Shown: positions 1 to 7,334, counted from the stretch's first letter. The stretch is DNA of 64,000 bases from Aquipseudomonas alcaligenes (GCF_900156545.1 NZ_FTNW01000005.1:62001-126000), one strand, 5' to 3'. Notes: generated from the letters alone by a model not told the origin. Numbers and translations: made by a program.

Positions 1-23
1 GTTTCTGCTTCGGCTAAATCCAT
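1..23 (-). CDS. Possible 5' end of a third cassette ORF (partial)
   Basis: An ATG on the minus strand at 21-23 opens a frame (M-D-L-A-E-A-E) that runs off the left edge of the window. It lies just downstream, in cassette orientation, of the attC-like site at 45-120, which is where the next integron cassette gene would begin. Only seven codons are visible, so the call rests on position alone. Confidence 0.25.
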
Positions 24-44
24 GATGCGGCTCTCATTTGATGT

Positions 45-120
45 GCCTAGCGCTTGGTTAAGGGGCGGGGTTTAGCCCGTCACAGTTAGCGGGGCGAGCA
101 ATTTAAATTATCTGTTAGGC
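45..120 (-). other. attC: attC-like recombination site (cassette 2)
   Basis: On the minus strand the site opens with GCCTAAC (a match to the RYYYAAC core) 19 bases after the stop codon of the ORF at 140-556. It ends with the typical tail AACCAAGCG followed by CTAGGC. The two ends are inverted repeats, and inner G+C-rich arms (around 66-74 and 94-101) can pair. The closing core reads GCTAGGC instead of GTTRRRY, so one base of the crossover triplet is changed. The length of about 76 bases is within the attC range. Confidence 0.6.
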
Positions 121-139
121 ATATTAAAAATCTCATGAA

Positions 140-556
140 TTATGCCTTTGATGCGAGCCATTTAGTACCGGCGCTTGCCATTTTAACAAGCGGGACAATG
201 ATGAATGTGCCAATAGGTGGAATTAATGCAGAGCCGGCGGTGGCATATGCGTTAAGCTCAAAATCCGCAGGGTTTATTCCAATTGACTGCGCTTCAGGGA
301 TTATGCTCAGAACTAGACAGAAAATTGGAATTAGATAAGCCAAGATGTATAGTGCAAGATATTCATTAATTATTTTTAAGAATGCCACTAAGCCTAGCGT
401 CAATGAGACTACTGCTAATAAGGCTAAGAACTGGTTGGCGCTAGTAAACAACTGGTAGAGATCAAAGGCAAAGCATATGGCGGTGAGGCCTAGAAAGCTA
501 ATTTTAGAGATCTCAAGGTCGATCACTTCTTTGTTTAGTGCTTTAAGGATTTTCAT
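140..556 (-). CDS. Small multi-pass membrane protein (integron cassette gene)
   Basis: 138 aa. I do not recognise the family. Four hydrophobic stretches of membrane-spanning length are visible, near residues 18-36, 43-62, 66-88 and 105-125, with short loops between, so this is probably an inner-membrane protein. It starts at ATG 556, only 12 bases after the attC-like site at 569-626, and ends at TAA 140, just before the second attC-like site. The very short leader and immediate attC are typical of integron cassettes. Base composition is AT-richer than the core genes to the right, consistent with transfer. Function is unknown. Confidence 0.7.
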   Translation of the reverse strand: MKILKALNKEVIDLEISKISFLGLTAICFAFDLYQLFTSANQFLALLAVVSLTLGLVAFLKIINEYLALYILAYLIPIFCLVLSIIPEAQSIGINPADFELNAYATAGSALIPPIGTFIIVPLVKMASAGTKWLASKA

Positions 557-568
557 TATTTACTTGTG

Positions 569-626
569 GCCTAACGTTGGAGTTAAGGCTGCGCCGAAGG
601 CGTCGGCCTTGAATGACTTGTTAGAT
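569..626 (-). other. attC: attC recombination site (cassette 1)
   Basis: Read on the minus strand, the site begins ATCTAAC two bases after the TAA of the ORF at 628-1329 and ends CAACGTTAGGC (core GTTAGGC, matching GTTRRRY). Between the cores, the arms AAGGCCGACGCC and GGCGCAGCCTT pair around a TTC loop with an unpaired base, as in folded attC bottom strands. The layout and spacing closely follow classical 57-60 base attC sites of resistance cassettes. The orientation (gene then attC on the minus strand) is unambiguous. Confidence 0.85.
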
Positions 627-627
627 T

Positions 628-1329
628 TTATCTCTTTGCATAAGGCAGCCCTTGGCAAAGGACCTCAATCGGTAAGACGCTGGATGGGACTGATTTGAAG
701 TCTTTTTTGTGTTTTTGAATATGCTCGATCAGTTCTCTTGCCTCTTTTACAGTGTGAACTAGTGCCGCATACGGATTTTTTGGTAAGTCGAAGGTTCCTT
801 TGCATCTCCACTCTCTTTCGTGAAGCCAGTTAACATCAAAGGCACCGACGCCATCAAAGCGAACAACACGCCATTTTTCATTCTCGGGTATGGATAACGC
901 CGAAAGCTCATTGTTTGAAAGATAAAGAACGGGCCTGGCTCCAGCTGTGTAGGCATATTTCTTTGTTAGGAGAACGCCATATGGCTCATATCGTGGATTC
1001 TCCGGGTTCATGTTTGATTCTTTTAAAATATATTTCAATGACGCGACCGGGACATCCATGAAGCAAGAGGCTTTTTCCGAACCTTTTACAAAGCCTTTTC
1101 TTGTGTTGCTGCCCCAGATTTCTCCAAGCATTAGTATGCTGATGAGGTTGTCATAGGCAGAAAAACCATCTTCCTTGGTGCGCTTGGTTAAATGCACAAG
1201 GTATGGTGAGAGATCTGGGCGCTCAATAAACGGTAAGTTATTTGCTTCGGCCATAATGAAATCTAAATAGTGTTTATACGACATGCCTAGGGGTAGGCAT
1301 GATGTCCGATAGTGGGTGTTTGTGGTCAT
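628..1329 (-). CDS. AbiGi/DUF2971-like putative abortive-infection protein (integron cassette gene)
   Basis: 233 aa, soluble. Visible elements are an N-terminal LVHLT block (residue ~44), ISILMLGEIWGS, CFMDVPVASLKYIL, then YGVLLTKKYA, GARPVLYLS and a C-terminal LHEREWRC. This series is reminiscent of AbiGi-type abortive-infection proteins and of DUF2971/DarT-like proteins, some of which are ADP-ribosyltransferase-fold enzymes. The assignment is from memory of motifs and is uncertain. An alternative start at ATG 1284 lies inside a hairpin. No convincing Shine-Dalgarno precedes either ATG. The ORF is followed directly by attC and is AT-richer than the purE side, so it is a cassette-borne gene. 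Confidence 0.6.
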   Translation of the reverse strand: MTTNTHYRTSCLPLGMSYKHYLDFIMAEANNLPFIERPDLSPYLVHLTKRTKEDGFSAYDNLISILMLGEIWGSNTRKGFVKGSEKASCFMDVPVASLKYILKESNMNPENPRYEPYGVLLTKKYAYTAGARPVLYLSNNELSALSIPENEKWRVVRFDGVGAFDVNWLHEREWRCKGTFDLPKNPYAALVHTVKEARELIEHIQKHKKDFKSVPSSVLPIEVLCQGLPYAKR

Positions 1330-1364
1330 TGCTAGGCATTGCCATGCCTATATATAGGCATGGC
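1282..1364. repeat. Cluster of ATGCCTA/TAGGCAT inverted motifs around the cassette gene start
   Basis: Five copies of the heptamer ATGCCTA or its complement occur at 1283-1289, 1294-1300, 1333-1339, 1344-1350 and 1354-1360. The last pair forms a perfect 24-base palindrome (1341-1364, arms GCCATGCCTATA), and the first pair a hairpin with a GGG loop. They flank the two possible start codons of the minus-strand ORF 628-1329. An operator for a DNA-binding regulator or a remnant recombination element are both possible. Confidence 0.6.
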
Positions 1365-1655
1365 GTACGGCACGAGTCAGCCGAGGCGTAACGAGGTGGC
1401 ATGCGGTCTTCCTTTTCCGGCGGGGTGATTGGCAGTCTGCGTCAGCCTCCGGGTCGCCCTCAAGCCCCTTGCGGGGGCGCCGGGTGACTGGCGGCGGACA
1501 AACGGTCACGCCATAGGCGCGACTGCCGTGGCTTTTCGGTATACTGCCCCGCCTCCGGGCCACCCTGGTCCGAACCCTCACATGACAAGCCACGCCGAAT
1601 GCGTGGCTTGTTGGTTTTTGTCGCGCCGACAGGCGCCCGAGCTAGAGGCAAAACG
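1330..1655. other. Intergenic region between cassette array and purE
   Basis: 326 bases without a supported gene. It marks the switch from AT-richer cassette DNA to G+C-rich core DNA. It contains the 24-base palindrome at 1341-1364, a G+C-rich hairpin near 1471-1483, a likely purE promoter -10 (TATACT, 1539-1544) and a terminator-like hairpin at 1585-1618. No intI integrase gene is present here, although this is where an integrase would be expected upstream of the first cassette. Confidence 0.7.
1585..1618 (+). terminator. Terminator-like hairpin in purE leader (possible attenuator)
   Basis: A perfect 11-base stem (ACAAGCCACGC, loop CGAAT, GCGTGGCTTGT) is followed by TGGTTTTTG. It sits 38 bases before the purE start and downstream of the TATACT box at 1539-1544, so transcripts from that promoter would have to read through it. 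No plus-strand gene upstream needs this terminator. Confidence 0.65.
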
Positions 1656-2144
1656 ATGAGCGCACTGGTTGGCGTGATCATGGGCTCCAAGTCCGATTGG
1701 AGCACCCTCAGTCACACCGCAGAGATGCTGGAGAAGCTGGGCATTCCCTACGAGGTGCAGGTGGTGTCCGCCCACCGTACCCCGGACCTGCTGTTCCAGT
1801 ACGCGGAAGCAGCCGAGGGCCGTGGCATCCAGGTGATCATCGCCGGTGCCGGTGGCGCTGCCCACCTGCCGGGCATGTGCGCCGCCAAGACGCACCTGCC
1901 GGTGCTCGGTGTGCCGGTGCAGTCGGCCGTACTCTCCGGCGTCGACTCGCTGCTCTCTATCGTGCAGATGCCGGCCGGTATTCCGGTTGCCACCCTGGCC
2001 ATCGGCAAGGCCGGTGCGATCAATGCCGCCCTGCTGGCCGCCAGCATCCTTGGCCACCAGCACCCGCAGTTCCACGAGCGTCTGAAGCAGTTCCGCGACG
2101 AGCAGACCCAGACCGTGCTGGACAACCCGGACCCGCGTTCCTGA
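1656..2144 (+). CDS. purE: N5-carboxyaminoimidazole ribonucleotide mutase PurE
   Basis: 162 aa, the usual class I PurE length. It converts N5-CAIR to CAIR in purine biosynthesis, in the cytoplasm. The family signature GSKSDW is at residues 10-15, followed by SAHRTP and the glycine-rich [11 protein letters not shown]. The start ATG 1656 was chosen because the protein then opens [10 protein letters not shown] as in the family; longer frames run into the leader hairpin. purK follows 14 bases downstream, giving a purEK operon that feeds CAIR to PurC. Confidence 0.97.
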   Translation: MSALVGVIMGSKSDWSTLSHTAEMLEKLGIPYEVQVVSAHRTPDLLFQYAEAAEGRGIQVIIAGAGGAAHLPGMCAAKTHLPVLGVPVQSAVLSGVDSLLSIVQMPAGIPVATLAIGKAGAINAALLAASILGHQHPQFHERLKQFRDEQTQTVLDNPDPRS

Positions 2145-2158
2145 TCGAGGCCCTATAG

Positions 2159-3241
2159 ATGAAGATCGGCGTAATCGGTGGCGGCCAGCTGGGCCGCATG
2201 ATGGCCCTGGCGGGCACCCCGCTGGGCATGCAGTTCGCGTTTCTCGACCCGGCGCCGGATGCCTGCGCCCAGGCACTCGGCGAGCATATCCGCGCCGACT
2301 ACGGCGACCAGGAGCACCTGCGTCAGCTGGCCGACGAAGTCGATCTGGTGACCTTCGAGTTCGAGAGCGTGCCGGCCGAGACCGTGGCCTTCCTCTCGCA
2401 GTTCGTGCCGGTGTATCCGAGCGCCGAGGCGCTGCGCATTGCCCGTGATCGCTGGTTCGAGAAGTCGATGTTCAAGGACCTCGGTATCCCGACCCCCGAT
2501 TTCGCCGACATCCAGTCGCAGGCCGACCTCGACGCCGCCGTGGCCGCCATCGGCCTGCCGGCCGTGCTGAAGACCCGTACCCTGGGTTACGACGGCAAGG
2601 GCCAGAAGGTGCTGCGTCAGGCGCAGGACGTGGTCGGTGCGTTCGCCGAACTGGGCAGCGTGCCGTGCATCCTTGAAGGCTTCGTGCCGTTCACCGGCGA
2701 AGTGTCGCTGGTGGCCGTGCGTGCCCGCGACGGCGAGACGCGCTTCTATCCGCTGGTGCACAACCGCCACGACAGCGGCGTGCTGGCCCTGTCCATCGCC
2801 AGTACCGACCACCCGCTGCAGGCGCTGGCTGAGGACTATGTCGGCCGCGTGCTGACCAAGCTGGACTACGTCGGCGTGCTGGCCTTCGAGTTCTTCGAGG
2901 TCGACGGCGGCCTCAAGGCCAACGAGATCGCCCCGCGCGTGCACAACTCCGGGCACTGGACCATCGAAGGCGCCGAGTGCAGCCAGTTCGAGAACCACCT
3001 GCGCGCCGTCGCCGGCCTGCCGCTGGGCTCGACCGCCAAGGTGGGTGAGAGCGCCATGCTCAACTTCCTCGGCAGCGTGCCGGACGTGGCCAAGGTAACG
3101 GCCATTGCCGATTGCCACCTGCACCACTACGGCAAGGCCTTCAAGGCCGGGCGCAAGGTCGGCCACGCCACCCTGCGCTGCGCCGACATGGCCAGCCTGA
3201 AAGCGCGTATCGCCGAGGTCGAGGCGCTGATCCAGGGTTGA
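2159..3241 (+). CDS. purK: N5-carboxyaminoimidazole ribonucleotide synthase PurK
   Basis: 360 aa, ATP-grasp enzyme that carboxylates AIR with bicarbonate and ATP to give N5-CAIR, the PurE substrate. It begins with the nucleotide-fold motif IGVIGGGQLGRM. The ATP-grasp core is visible as KTRTLGYDGKGQ (about residues 140-152), and NEIAPRVHNSGHWT supplies the metal and ATP ligands near residue 260. The length is typical. It is co-transcribed with purE, and a strong terminator follows at 3266. Confidence 0.97.
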   Translation: MKIGVIGGGQLGRMMALAGTPLGMQFAFLDPAPDACAQALGEHIRADYGDQEHLRQLADEVDLVTFEFESVPAETVAFLSQFVPVYPSAEALRIARDRWFEKSMFKDLGIPTPDFADIQSQADLDAAVAAIGLPAVLKTRTLGYDGKGQKVLRQAQDVVGAFAELGSVPCILEGFVPFTGEVSLVAVRARDGETRFYPLVHNRHDSGVLALSIASTDHPLQALAEDYVGRVLTKLDYVGVLAFEFFEVDGGLKANEIAPRVHNSGHWTIEGAECSQFENHLRAVAGLPLGSTAKVGESAMLNFLGSVPDVAKVTAIADCHLHHYGKAFKAGRKVGHATLRCADMASLKARIAEVEALIQG

Positions 3242-3265
3242 ACCCCGGTGCCGTGCTTCGGTCAC

Positions 3266-3300
3266 AACAAGGCGCGCCCCCGGGTGCGCCTTGTTCGTTT
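3266..3300 (+). terminator. Intrinsic terminator after purEK
   Basis: The arms AACAAGGCGC and GCGCCTTGTT form a ten-base stem, followed by CGTTT. It lies 25 bases after the purK stop. Confidence 0.7.
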
Positions 3301-3324
3301 CCGCCCTCGCAAAAGGAGCCTGGC

Positions 3325-3570
3325 ATGAGCATCATCGGCACTCTCTTCATCGGTCTGATCGTCGGCCTGGTCGCGCGCTTCATCAAACCGGGTAATGACG
3401 GCATGGGCTGGATCATGACCATCGTGCTCGGCATCTGCGGTTCGATCGCCGCCACCTACGGCGGCCAGGCCCTGGGTATCTACCAGGCCGGGCAGGCGGC
3501 CGGCTTCATCGGCGCGGTGGTCGGCGCAGTGGTACTGTTGCTGCTGTACGGTGCCCTGAAGAAGGGCTGA
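3325..3570 (+). CDS. GlsB/YeaQ/YmgE family stress-response membrane protein
   Basis: 81 aa, small inner-membrane protein of the transglycosylase-associated (YeaQ/YmgE) family. It has three hydrophobic helices with glycine-rich faces (residues 2-18, 27-45 and 55-76), and the GLIVGLVARFIKPGNDGMGW segment is characteristic. A Shine-Dalgarno (AAGGAG) lies just before ATG 3325. The family is linked to envelope stress, but the molecular role is not known. It stands alone between the purEK terminator and a periplasmic-protein gene. Confidence 0.9.
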   Translation: MSIIGTLFIGLIVGLVARFIKPGNDGMGWIMTIVLGICGSIAATYGGQALGIYQAGQAAGFIGAVVGAVVLLLLYGALKKG

Positions 3571-3614
3571 AACCCACGGCGGCGTTTCGCGCGCCGCCCT
3601 GTCATGGAGTCATC

Positions 3615-4148
3615 ATGCGTCGTCTGTTCCTCTTCGCCCTGCTGCTGTGCAGCACGCTGGCTCACGCCGAACCCACCGAGCTGGACTGGCTGGAGTTGAT
3701 GCCGAAGGAGGACCAGCTGGCCCTGGAGGCGATGCCGGAGATCAGCCATGACAGCCCGGAGGCGGCCGGCTCGTTTGGCCAGCAGGGAGGGCTCAAGCAG
3801 GAGCTGGGTCTGCCGGCGGTGATGTACTCGACGAAGACGGTGGCGCGCCTGGATGGCAAGCGCATCCGCCTCGGCGGCTACCCGGTGCCGCTGGAAAGTG
3901 ACGCCGAGGGTCGTACCACGCTGCTGTTCCTGGTGCCTTACCCGGGCGCCTGCATCCACGTGCCGCCGCCCCCGCCGAACCAGATCGTGCTGGTGCGCTA
4001 CCCCAAGGGCATTGCCCTGGACGATATCTACGAACCGCTGTGGGTCGATGGCACCCTGCACATCGAGGCGGTCAACAACGACCTCGCCGATGCCGCCTAT
4101 GCCCTGGATGCCCGTTCCGTGCGGCTGGTGGAGGAGGGCGACCTCTGA
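3615..4148 (+). CDS. DUF3299 domain-containing periplasmic protein
   Basis: 177 aa with a cleavable signal peptide (MRRLFLFALLLCSTLAHA, cut near residue 18). The mature part carries the DUF3299 hallmark LVPYPGACIHVPPPPPNQ near residues 110-127, preceded by RIRLGGYPVPL. Such proteins are often found beside ABC-type exporters or lipoproteins, but here it is a single gene after a hairpin (3578-3598). The cysteine and histidine in GACIH suggest metal or thiol chemistry, which is inference. Function is unknown. Confidence 0.88.
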   Translation: MRRLFLFALLLCSTLAHAEPTELDWLELMPKEDQLALEAMPEISHDSPEAAGSFGQQGGLKQELGLPAVMYSTKTVARLDGKRIRLGGYPVPLESDAEGRTTLLFLVPYPGACIHVPPPPPNQIVLVRYPKGIALDDIYEPLWVDGTLHIEAVNNDLADAAYALDARSVRLVEEGDL

Positions 4149-4201
4149 TCCCTTTTCCCTCTGCCAGCAGTGCGGGTGAGGGCGCTCAGGCGTATTGCCC
4201 A

Positions 4202-4251
4202 GTAGGGCGGGTGTAACCCGCGGCAGACAACGCGGGTTTCATCTGCCCTAC
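4202..4251. repeat. Intergenic inverted repeat (REP-like)
   Basis: GTAGGGCGGGTGTAACCCGCG and CGCGGGTTTCATCTGCCCTAC are imperfect inverted copies around a short loop. The element lies between convergent genes (DUF3299 and mutarotase), the usual place for pseudomonad repetitive extragenic palindromes. It may also act as a bidirectional terminator. Confidence 0.55.
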
Positions 4252-5141
4252 TCGCTCCACAGGCTCAGACCCAGGCTGTGGTGTTCGCCGGGCGCCAGCT
4301 CCACGCAGTCGTCCCAGACATTCGCCGTCTCGATGCACAGCATGCGCTGCCAGGCGTCGGCGGCGAAGGCGGACAGGCGCTGGGCCTTGTCGATCCAGGG
4401 GTTCCACAGGATGGCCGAGCGCGAGCCGCGGGTTTCCAGCAGCAGCTCGCGGCGCCAGCCGGCGTCGTGCAGGTGCAGGCGCGGCGGCACATCCAGGTAG
4501 ATGCGGTCGGTCTCGCCGGCGAAGCTCAGTTCGCCCTGCTGACGTTTTTCCTGCCAGTCCTCCAGCGTTTCGATGTAGCGGCAGCCGTCCAGACCGCGCA
4601 CGGCCACCTGGCGGATATCGCTGACGGCGAAGTAGCTGTGCAAGGCCTGGCTCAGCGCCAGCGGTGCCGGGCCGAGGTTGTGGCTGGTCAGGTCCAGGTG
4701 CAGGCGTTCGTCCAGGCGGATGTCCAGCTCGACGCGGGCCGCATGCGGCCAGTCGGCCAGCGGCTGCTGGCGGCTGTCGAAGGTGAAGCGCAGGTGCACG
4801 GCCCCGCCTTCGCTGTCGATGCCCTGCAGCTGCCAGTCCAGCGCGCGCACGCCGCCGTGGAAGGGCGCGGCGCCCAGGTTGTCATGCTGCGCCTGCAGCG
4901 CCAGCGGGTTGCGCCCGAGGTCGCCGAACCAGGGCCAGCACACCGGCACCCCGCCGCGTACCGACTGCTGGCGCTGGTAGGCCGCCTGCTCGCTGAGCCA
5001 GATCAGCGGCGGCTGCTCGCCGCGCTGGTAACTCAGCAGCTGGGCGCCCTGTTGCGCCACCAGCAGCTCGGCGTCGCCCAGGCGCACGCGCCAGCAGGTC
5101 AGCTCGCCCAGTTCGATGCGTTCAATCTGTGCCTGGCTCAT
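4248..5141 (-). CDS. D-hexose-6-phosphate mutarotase (YeaD family)
   Basis: 297 aa, galactose-mutarotase-like beta-sandwich that equilibrates alpha and beta glucose-6-phosphate. Family markers seen are GAQLLSYQR (residues 32-40), SVRGGVPVCWPWFG (about 60-73), ALHSYFAVSDI (active-site His, about 165) and the C-terminal CIETANV. The length fits bacterial YeaD. It is monocistronic on the minus strand, and the 3' end abuts the inverted repeat at 4202-4251. Confidence 0.92.
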   Translation of the reverse strand: MSQAQIERIELGELTCWRVRLGDAELLVAQQGAQLLSYQRGEQPPLIWLSEQAAYQRQQSVRGGVPVCWPWFGDLGRNPLALQAQHDNLGAAPFHGGVRALDWQLQGIDSEGGAVHLRFTFDSRQQPLADWPHAARVELDIRLDERLHLDLTSHNLGPAPLALSQALHSYFAVSDIRQVAVRGLDGCRYIETLEDWQEKRQQGELSFAGETDRIYLDVPPRLHLHDAGWRRELLLETRGSRSAILWNPWIDKAQRLSAFAADAWQRMLCIETANVWDDCVELAPGEHHSLGLSLWSE

Positions 5142-5240
5142 GCCTTGTCTCCCGAAAGTCCCGGTGTATTTGATGCCAGTTGGCGGGAAAGGCCAAGGGT
5201 TGAGCGTTCGTCTTGTGGGGGGGCGTTGCCTGCCTGGCCC

Positions 5241-5343
5241 TTACCCCCGGCCCCTCTCCCGGGGAGAGGGGAGGCCAGCGCATGGCTGGCGGGATGTTCG
5301 CGGAGTACGCCCTCTCCCTCCGGGATAGGGCTGGGGTGAGGGA
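5241..5343. repeat. Intergenic inverted repeat pair (CCCTCTCCC type)
   Basis: Two facing hairpin units, CCCCTCTCCCGGGGAGAGGGG (about 5250-5271) and CCCTCTCCCTCCGGGATAGGG (about 5310-5330) with flanking GGGGTGAGGG, lie between two minus-strand genes. The same sequence type recurs at 13429-13530, so it is a dispersed repeat. Confidence 0.65.
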
Positions 5344-5357
5344 AAGTGGGCGCCAGC

Positions 5358-5762
5358 TCAGCCCCGGCGTGGCGGCACCGGGCGGGTGCGGCCGCTGCCG
5401 TCGATGGCGACGAACACGAACACCGCCTCGGTGACCTTGCGCCATTCGCTGGACAGCGGGTCGTCGCTCCACACCTCGACCAGCATCTGGATCGAGCTGC
5501 GGCCGATCTCCAGCGCCTGGGTGTAGAAGGACAGCTGCGCGCCGACGGCTACCGGCACCAGGAAGGCCATGCGGTCGATGGCCACGGTGGCGACCCGGCC
5601 GCCGGCCACCTTGCTGGCCATGGCGGTGCCGGCCAGGTCCATCTGCGAGACCAGCCAGCCGCCGTAGATGTCGCCGAAACCGTTGGTTTCACGCGGCAAT
5701 GCGGTGATCTGCAAGGCGAGGTCGCCCTGGGGAATGGGGTCTTCCTGTTCGAGTTCGATCAT
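5358..5762 (-). CDS. Acyl-CoA thioesterase, YciA-like hotdog protein
   Basis: 134 aa, single hotdog domain that hydrolyses acyl-CoA esters. The signature ETNGFGDIYGGWLVSQMDLAG (about residues 26-46) carries the helix and the catalytic Asn/Asp region, and ATVAIDRMAFLVPV forms the following strand. Length and motifs match the YciA/BACH cytoplasmic thioesterase family. The physiological substrate is not indicated by the neighbours. Confidence 0.9.
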   Translation of the reverse strand: MIELEQEDPIPQGDLALQITALPRETNGFGDIYGGWLVSQMDLAGTAMASKVAGGRVATVAIDRMAFLVPVAVGAQLSFYTQALEIGRSSIQMLVEVWSDDPLSSEWRKVTEAVFVFVAIDGSGRTRPVPPRRG

Positions 5763-5942
5763 GCTGCTGGGGCCCGAAGTGGGTTCTTGTCATTGGCTGG
5801 CCGCGCGGGCCGTGCGCAGTATATAGAGGCGAGCGTCAAAGAACGACCGCAGGGTTCCGCTTTCCGCCAGAAAACTGTGGCAAGGCAGCATGATTTGCTA
5901 TGGTGCGGCGCAGCCTTGCCATTCCAATAATGAAGCCTTCCT

Positions 5943-7250
5943 ATGTCCGCCGAGCATGCCCCAACCGCGCCCGTGGCGCGCCCGCTGAACCGCAGCGACT
6001 ACAAGACCCTCTCGCTCTCCGCCCTGGGCGGCGCGCTGGAGTTCTACGACTTCATCATCTTCGTGTTCTTCACCGCCGTGCTGAGCAAGCTGTTCTTCCC
6101 GGCCGACATGCCGGAATGGCTGCGCCAGCTGCAGACCTTCGGCATCTTCGCCGCCGGCTACCTGGCGCGGCCGCTGGGCGGCATCGTCCTGGCGCACTTC
6201 GGCGACCTGCTCGGGCGCAAGCGCATGTTCACCCTGAGCATCTTCCTGATGGCGGTGCCGACCCTGCTCATGGGCCTGCTGCCAACCTACGCGCAGATCG
6301 GCATCTGGGCGCCGCTGGCGCTGCTGGCCCTGCGCGTGATGCAGGGCGCCGCCATTGGTGGCGAGGTGCCGGGCGCCTGGGTGTTCGTCGCCGAACACGT
6401 ACCGGCGCGGCGCATCGGCCTGGCCTGTAGCACCCTGACCGCCGGCCTGACCGCCGGCATCCTGCTCGGCTCGCTGGCCGCCAGTGCGATCAACCGCCTG
6501 TTCACCCCGGAAGAGATCGCCGCCTACGCCTGGCGGATTCCCTTCCTGGTCGGCGGCCTGTTCGGCCTGATGGCCATGTACCTGCGCCGCTGGCTGCATG
6601 AGACGCCGGTGTTCGCCGAGCTGCAGCAGCGCCAGTCGCTGGCCGCCGAACTGCCGCTCAAGGCGGTGGTGCGCGAGCATCGTCCGGCCATCCTGCTGTC
6701 CATGCTGCTGACCTGGGTGCTGTCGGCCGGCATCGTCGTGGTGATCCTGATGACCCCGACCCTGCTGCAGAGCCAGTACGGTTTCACCCCGGCCGACACC
6801 CTGGCGGCCAATGGCGTGGCCATCGTCTGCCTCAGCGTTGGCTGCGTGCTGGCCGGCCTGGCCGCCGACCGCTTCGGCCCGGGGCCGACCTTCCTGGTTG
6901 GCGGCCTGCTGTTGCTCGGCAGTTCCTCGCTGTTCTACTCGCAGATCAAGACCAGTCCCGAGCTGCTGATGCCGCTCTACGCCCTGGCCGGCCTGTGCGT
7001 GGGCATGATCGGCGCCATCCCGATGGTGATGGTCAAGGCCTTCCCCGCCGTGGTGCGTTTTTCCGGCCTGTCGTTCTCCTACAACCTGGCCTATGCGGTG
7101 TTCGGTGGCCTGACGCCGGTCCTGGTGAGCCTGCTGCTGAAGTGGAACCCGCTGGGGCCGGCCTATTACGTTGGCGCGCTGTGCCTGCTGTTTATGCTGA
7201 TCGGCGCGCTGCTGTGGCGCCGCGAAGAGCGTCAGGCGGCGCTGGCCTGA
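5943..7250 (+). CDS. MFS transporter, metabolite:H+ symporter (MHS/ProP-like) family
   Basis: 435 aa, about twelve transmembrane helices. The start SALGGALEFYDF (helix 1), GYLARPLGGIVLAHFGDLLGRKRMF (loop 2-3 motif, about 73-97) and GGEVPGAWVFVAEH (helix 5) are typical of the metabolite:H+ symporter group that imports organic acids, proline or betaine. The substrate is not predictable. It sits immediately upstream of pstS, and a terminator at 7271 separates the two, so the linkage is positional. Confidence 0.9.
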   Translation: MSAEHAPTAPVARPLNRSDYKTLSLSALGGALEFYDFIIFVFFTAVLSKLFFPADMPEWLRQLQTFGIFAAGYLARPLGGIVLAHFGDLLGRKRMFTLSIFLMAVPTLLMGLLPTYAQIGIWAPLALLALRVMQGAAIGGEVPGAWVFVAEHVPARRIGLACSTLTAGLTAGILLGSLAASAINRLFTPEEIAAYAWRIPFLVGGLFGLMAMYLRRWLHETPVFAELQQRQSLAAELPLKAVVREHRPAILLSMLLTWVLSAGIVVVILMTPTLLQSQYGFTPADTLAANGVAIVCLSVGCVLAGLAADRFGPGPTFLVGGLLLLGSSSLFYSQIKTSPELLMPLYALAGLCVGMIGAIPMVMVKAFPAVVRFSGLSFSYNLAYAVFGGLTPVLVSLLLKWNPLGPAYYVGALCLLFMLIGALLWRREERQAALA

Positions 7251-7270
7251 TCCCGGCAGCGTTTCAAGAG

Positions 7271-7299
7271 AAGGCCCGCTCGCGGGCCTTCATCTTTTT
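7271..7299 (+). terminator. Intrinsic terminator
   Basis: AAGGCCCGC and GCGGGCCTT form a tight stem, followed by CATCTTTTT. It ends the MFS transcript before the pst promoter. Confidence 0.75.
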
Positions 7300-7316
7300 C
7301 GTGCGCTTTAATCTGA

Positions 7317-7334
7317 TTGTCACAATCCAGTCAT
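7317..7334 (+). promoter_or_regulatory. Pho box upstream of pstS
   Basis: TTGTCAC-AATC-CAGTCAT matches two direct PhoB half-sites (consensus CTGTCAT) at the usual spacing of eleven bases. It lies 70 bases upstream of the pstS start. A possible third half-site, CTTCATG, follows at 7340. Confidence 0.6.

Noticed and set aside
2153..3265. Long minus-strand frame opposite purK (about 370 codons)
   Set aside because: It mirrors a well-conserved gene, has His/Gly/Ala-rich low-complexity composition and no recognisable domain. This is a G+C-driven shadow frame.
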